Below, in pieces: positions 6,100 through 7,746 of a stretch of DNA of 7,746 bases (position 1 is its first letter; each line of letters opens with the position of its first letter). Where the stretch lies: assembly GCA_028704195.1 (NCBI GenBank), contig JAQVLL010000083.1, positions 1-7,746 on the forward strand, given 5' to 3'. Under the pieces are notes generated by a model. That model was not told the DNA's origin. It worked only from the letters and a program-made list of their open reading frames with translations, and made no database searches. Both the position numbers and the translations under genes were made by a program. Source of the DNA: Smithellaceae bacterium (lineage in GTDB: Bacteria; Desulfobacterota; Syntrophia; Syntrophales; Smithellaceae).

Positions 6100-7209
6100 T
6101 CACGTTCGCTGCGTGGAAATATTCAGCAGGATTCCCACAATCAGCATACTCATGACAAACGACGTACCGCCGTAACTTAAAAAAGGCAGGGCCAGCCCCT
6201 TTAAAGGGATAAGTCCCATCACGCCCGCAATATTAATAAACGCCTGCATGGTGATCAACATTGTTAATCCCGCGGCCAGTAAAGTCCCGAAAAGGTCCGG
6301 AGCGCGAAAGGCAATCATGAAACCGCGCAGCAGGAAAAAAATAAACATGAAGATGACGATCGCCACTCCGATAAAACCGCTTTCCTCGGCGATGACCGCC
6401 AGAATAAAATCCGTATGCGGTTCCGGTAGATAAAATAATTTCTGCATACCGTCACCAATGCCCGTGCCAATCACACCGCCTGATCCGAAGGAAATCAGAG
6501 ACTGGATCAACTGAAAACCGGTATTGTCCGGATCTTTCCAGGGATCCAGAAACGCCGTGAGCCGCGCCATCCGATATCCCTTGGTCATGATCAACCAGAC
6601 GCCCATCGGTATGAAGGCTGCGCCCAGAAACATCAGGTGGGTTATCCGCGAACCGGCCAGCGACAGCATCAGGAGAAGAATCGACGCAATGATGACCACC
6701 GTCCCGAAATCCGGCTGCAGAATGATCAATCCCATAATTACGGCAGACACCGAAAGGGGTACAACAACGCCGCGGCTGAATTTCTTAAGATGGTGCACTT
6801 TACGCGTCAGGAGATGAGCCAGGAAAATGACCATGGCCACTTTCACCAGTTCGGTGACCTGAAACGAAAACATTCCCATATTGATCCAGCGGGTTGCGCC
6901 CCCTCGTCGAATTCCGATCTGGGGAATAAAAAGTGCGAGCAGTAAAACAACAGAGATGAGAACCCCGGGATAAGCCACCTTTTTTAACTGTTCATAGGGA
7001 ATTTTCGTCATCACAATCATCATGATCAGGCCGGCCAAAACAAAAATCAGGTGTTTCTTGAGAAAGAATTGTCCGTCTTTGAACTTCTCCAGGGCCAGAA
7101 TAGAGCTTGAAGAATAAATCATCGCAGTACCCACCGTCACCAGGATTAAGGTGACTAGAAGCAGGACGACGTCCGGAGTATTGGTTTCTTTTTTAACGGC
7201 CGATTCCAT
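6100..7209 (-). CDS. ftsW: Septal peptidoglycan polymerase FtsW (SEDS family)
   Basis: FtsW is a polytopic inner-membrane glycosyltransferase that polymerises lipid II at the septum together with its class B PBP partner (FtsI). The 369 residues are almost entirely hydrophobic segments separated by short loops, consistent with about ten membrane helices, after a short polar N-terminus (1-12). SEDS motifs: GATRWIN (104-110); FSFQVTEL (114-121); LQPDFGT (164-170); RLTAFLDPW (216-224); GFQLIQS (231-237); LPEPHTDFI (261-269), with Asp267 at the position of the essential extracellular Asp; and PFLSYGGTS (342-350). The position between murD and murG favours FtsW over the paralogue RodA. The QVTEL segment departs from the usual QPSEL. 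The ATG directly follows the murD TAA in the same frame. The usual cluster companion ftsI is not in this window and may lie upstream of murD. Confidence 0.95.
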   Translation of the reverse strand: MESAVKKETNTPDVVLLLVTLILVTVGTAMIYSSSSILALEKFKDGQFFLKKHLIFVLAGLIMMIVMTKIPYEQLKKVAYPGVLISVVLLLALFIPQIGIRRGGATRWINMGMFSFQVTELVKVAMVIFLAHLLTRKVHHLKKFSRGVVVPLSVSAVIMGLIILQPDFGTVVIIASILLLMLSLAGSRITHLMFLGAAFIPMGVWLIMTKGYRMARLTAFLDPWKDPDNTGFQLIQSLISFGSGGVIGTGIGDGMQKLFYLPEPHTDFILAVIAEESGFIGVAIVIFMFIFFLLRGFMIAFRAPDLFGTLLAAGLTMLITMQAFINIAGVMGLIPLKGLALPFLSYGGTSFVMSMLIVGILLNISTQRT

Positions 7210-7746
7210 TTATAAATTCTTTACCTCTTCCTTAAAGAAGTTTCCCCGTTCCTTATAATTGGCAAATTCGTCAAAACTGGCACATCCAGGCGACAACAGC
7301 ACAATATCTCCGGGCTGTGCAATACGATAAGCGCTTTGAATGGCCGCTTTCAATGTCGCTTCTTTACTGATGGGCATGCTTGGGCTGATCTGCGGTTCTA
7401 TGCGTTCACGTGCCTCGCCAAACAGGATGATCTGTTTTGTTTTTTCGCGAAGCAGCGGCTTCAATACTTCAAAATTTCCATCTTTATCCCTTCCGCCCAG
7501 AAGCAGGATCACCGGTGAGGAATATGTCTGAAGCGCGCGGACAACGGCATCAACATTGGTCCCCTTGGAGTCATCGTAGAATTTGACTTCTCCTTTTTCT
7601 CCGGCAAATTCAATGCGGTGAGGCAACCCGTGGAAACTCGAAACGGCTTCGATAATGGTTTCGGGTGAACAGCCGCAAAAGCGCGCCGCTACAACCGCTG
7701 CCATCACATTTTCCACATTATGCAAACCGGGAATCGAAATCATGCT
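7210..7746 (-). CDS. murD: UDP-N-acetylmuramoylalanine--D-glutamate ligase MurD, C-terminal 178 residues (5' end outside window)
   Basis: MurD adds D-Glu to UDP-MurNAc-L-Ala using ATP in the cytoplasm. The frame is open from the right window edge to the TAA at 7212-7210. The Met near the edge (7743) is internal, not a start, because the sequence begins inside the conserved GLHNVENVMAA segment (fragment residues 7-17) near the end of the ATPase domain. The C-terminal domain is complete: LPHRIE (41-46), DDSKGTN (58-64, equivalent to the more common NDSKATN), GGRDKDG (84-90), and SPGCASFDEF (152-161) followed by the Arg167-Gly168 pair. These are MurD rather than MurC, MurE or MurF motifs. The N-terminal UDP-binding domain and the P-loop lie outside the window. 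The following ftsW begins at the next codon. Confidence 0.95.
   Translation of the reverse strand, partial: SMISIPGLHNVENVMAAVVAARFCGCSPETIIEAVSSFHGLPHRIEFAGEKGEVKFYDDSKGTNVDAVVRALQTYSSPVILLLGGRDKDGNFEVLKPLLREKTKQIILFGEARERIEPQISPSMPISKEATLKAAIQSAYRIAQPGDIVLLSPGCASFDEFANYKERGNFFKEEVKNL
7224..7233 (-). promoter_or_regulatory. Possible distant ribosome binding site for ftsW
   Basis: AAGGAAGAGG on the minus strand, within the murD 3' coding sequence. Its nearest edge is 14 nt from the ftsW ATG at 7209, longer than the usual 5-9 nt. The 14 nt between are AT-rich (TAAAGAATTTATAA) with no better site. With the stop codon touching the start, ftsW may depend on re-initiation by ribosomes finishing murD. 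This reading is inference. Confidence 0.4.

Larger units (their letters stand above)
1..7746 (-). other. dcw (division and cell wall) cluster segment, murD to ftsZ
   Basis: Eight consecutive minus-strand genes for peptidoglycan precursor synthesis and septation. Junctions in transcription order: murD stop abuts the ftsW ATG; ftsW to murG 37 nt with the preferred start; murG to murC 36 nt (63 nt with the alternative start); murC/murB and murB/ftsQ each overlap by 4 nt; ftsQ to ftsA 37 nt; ftsA to ftsZ 18 nt. No gap is large enough to hold a convincing internal terminator, and I recognise no promoter in the gaps. Internal promoters inside coding sequence, as known for E. coli ftsQAZ, cannot be excluded by reading. 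The gene order is the proteobacterial form of the cluster, without ddl. Confidence 0.95.

Noticed and set aside
1..7746. An undescribed system, CRISPR array, mobile element or RNA gene
   Set aside because: Both strands are fully accounted for by eight known dcw genes in a conserved order. I saw no direct repeats, inverted terminal repeats, tRNA-like folds or foreign insert.

Overview
The window is a continuous stretch of a division and cell wall (dcw) cluster. Every gene lies on the minus strand, so transcription runs from the right edge to the left edge. In transcription order the genes are murD (5' end cut off by the window), ftsW, murG, murC, murB, ftsQ, ftsA and ftsZ (3' end cut off by the window). 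The spaces between genes are overlaps of 4 nt or gaps of at most about 60 nt. I see no promoter, terminator, RNA gene, repeat array or mobile element, so the whole window is probably part of one polycistronic operon.

Layout: 7746-7210 murD C-terminal part; 7209-6100 ftsW, directly after the murD stop; 6062-4983 murG, from a GTG start that I prefer to two more upstream in-frame starts; 4946 (or 4919)-3534 murC; 3537-2608 murB, overlapping murC by ATGA; 2611-1766 ftsQ, overlapping murB by ATGA; 1728-502 ftsA; 483-1 ftsZ N-terminal part. No stretch of 300 bases lacks a gene.

How the genes work together: MurB, MurC and MurD carry out cytoplasmic steps that build the UDP-MurNAc-peptide precursor. 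MurG adds GlcNAc to lipid I to make lipid II at the inner face of the membrane. FtsW is the SEDS glycosyltransferase that polymerises lipid II at the septum. FtsQ is a bitopic divisome scaffold. FtsA tethers FtsZ to the membrane, and FtsZ forms the cytokinetic ring. The cluster therefore links precursor supply to the septal machine.

Organism: the order murD-ftsW-murG-murC-murB-ftsQ-ftsA-ftsZ is the proteobacterial type of dcw cluster. There is no ddl between murB and ftsQ, and MurB is short and lacks the extra length of the E. coli enzyme. Together with middling GC content, this suggests a Gram-negative of the Desulfobacterota (former Deltaproteobacteria), perhaps Syntrophia-like. That placement is inference from order and protein character, not a search result.

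I found no undescribed system. The points worth a second look are small: the murG start, two unusual residues in the MurB FAD loop, a duplicated translational-coupling element that also fixes the C-terminal residues of MurC and MurB, and murD and ftsW sharing one reading frame separated only by a stop codon.
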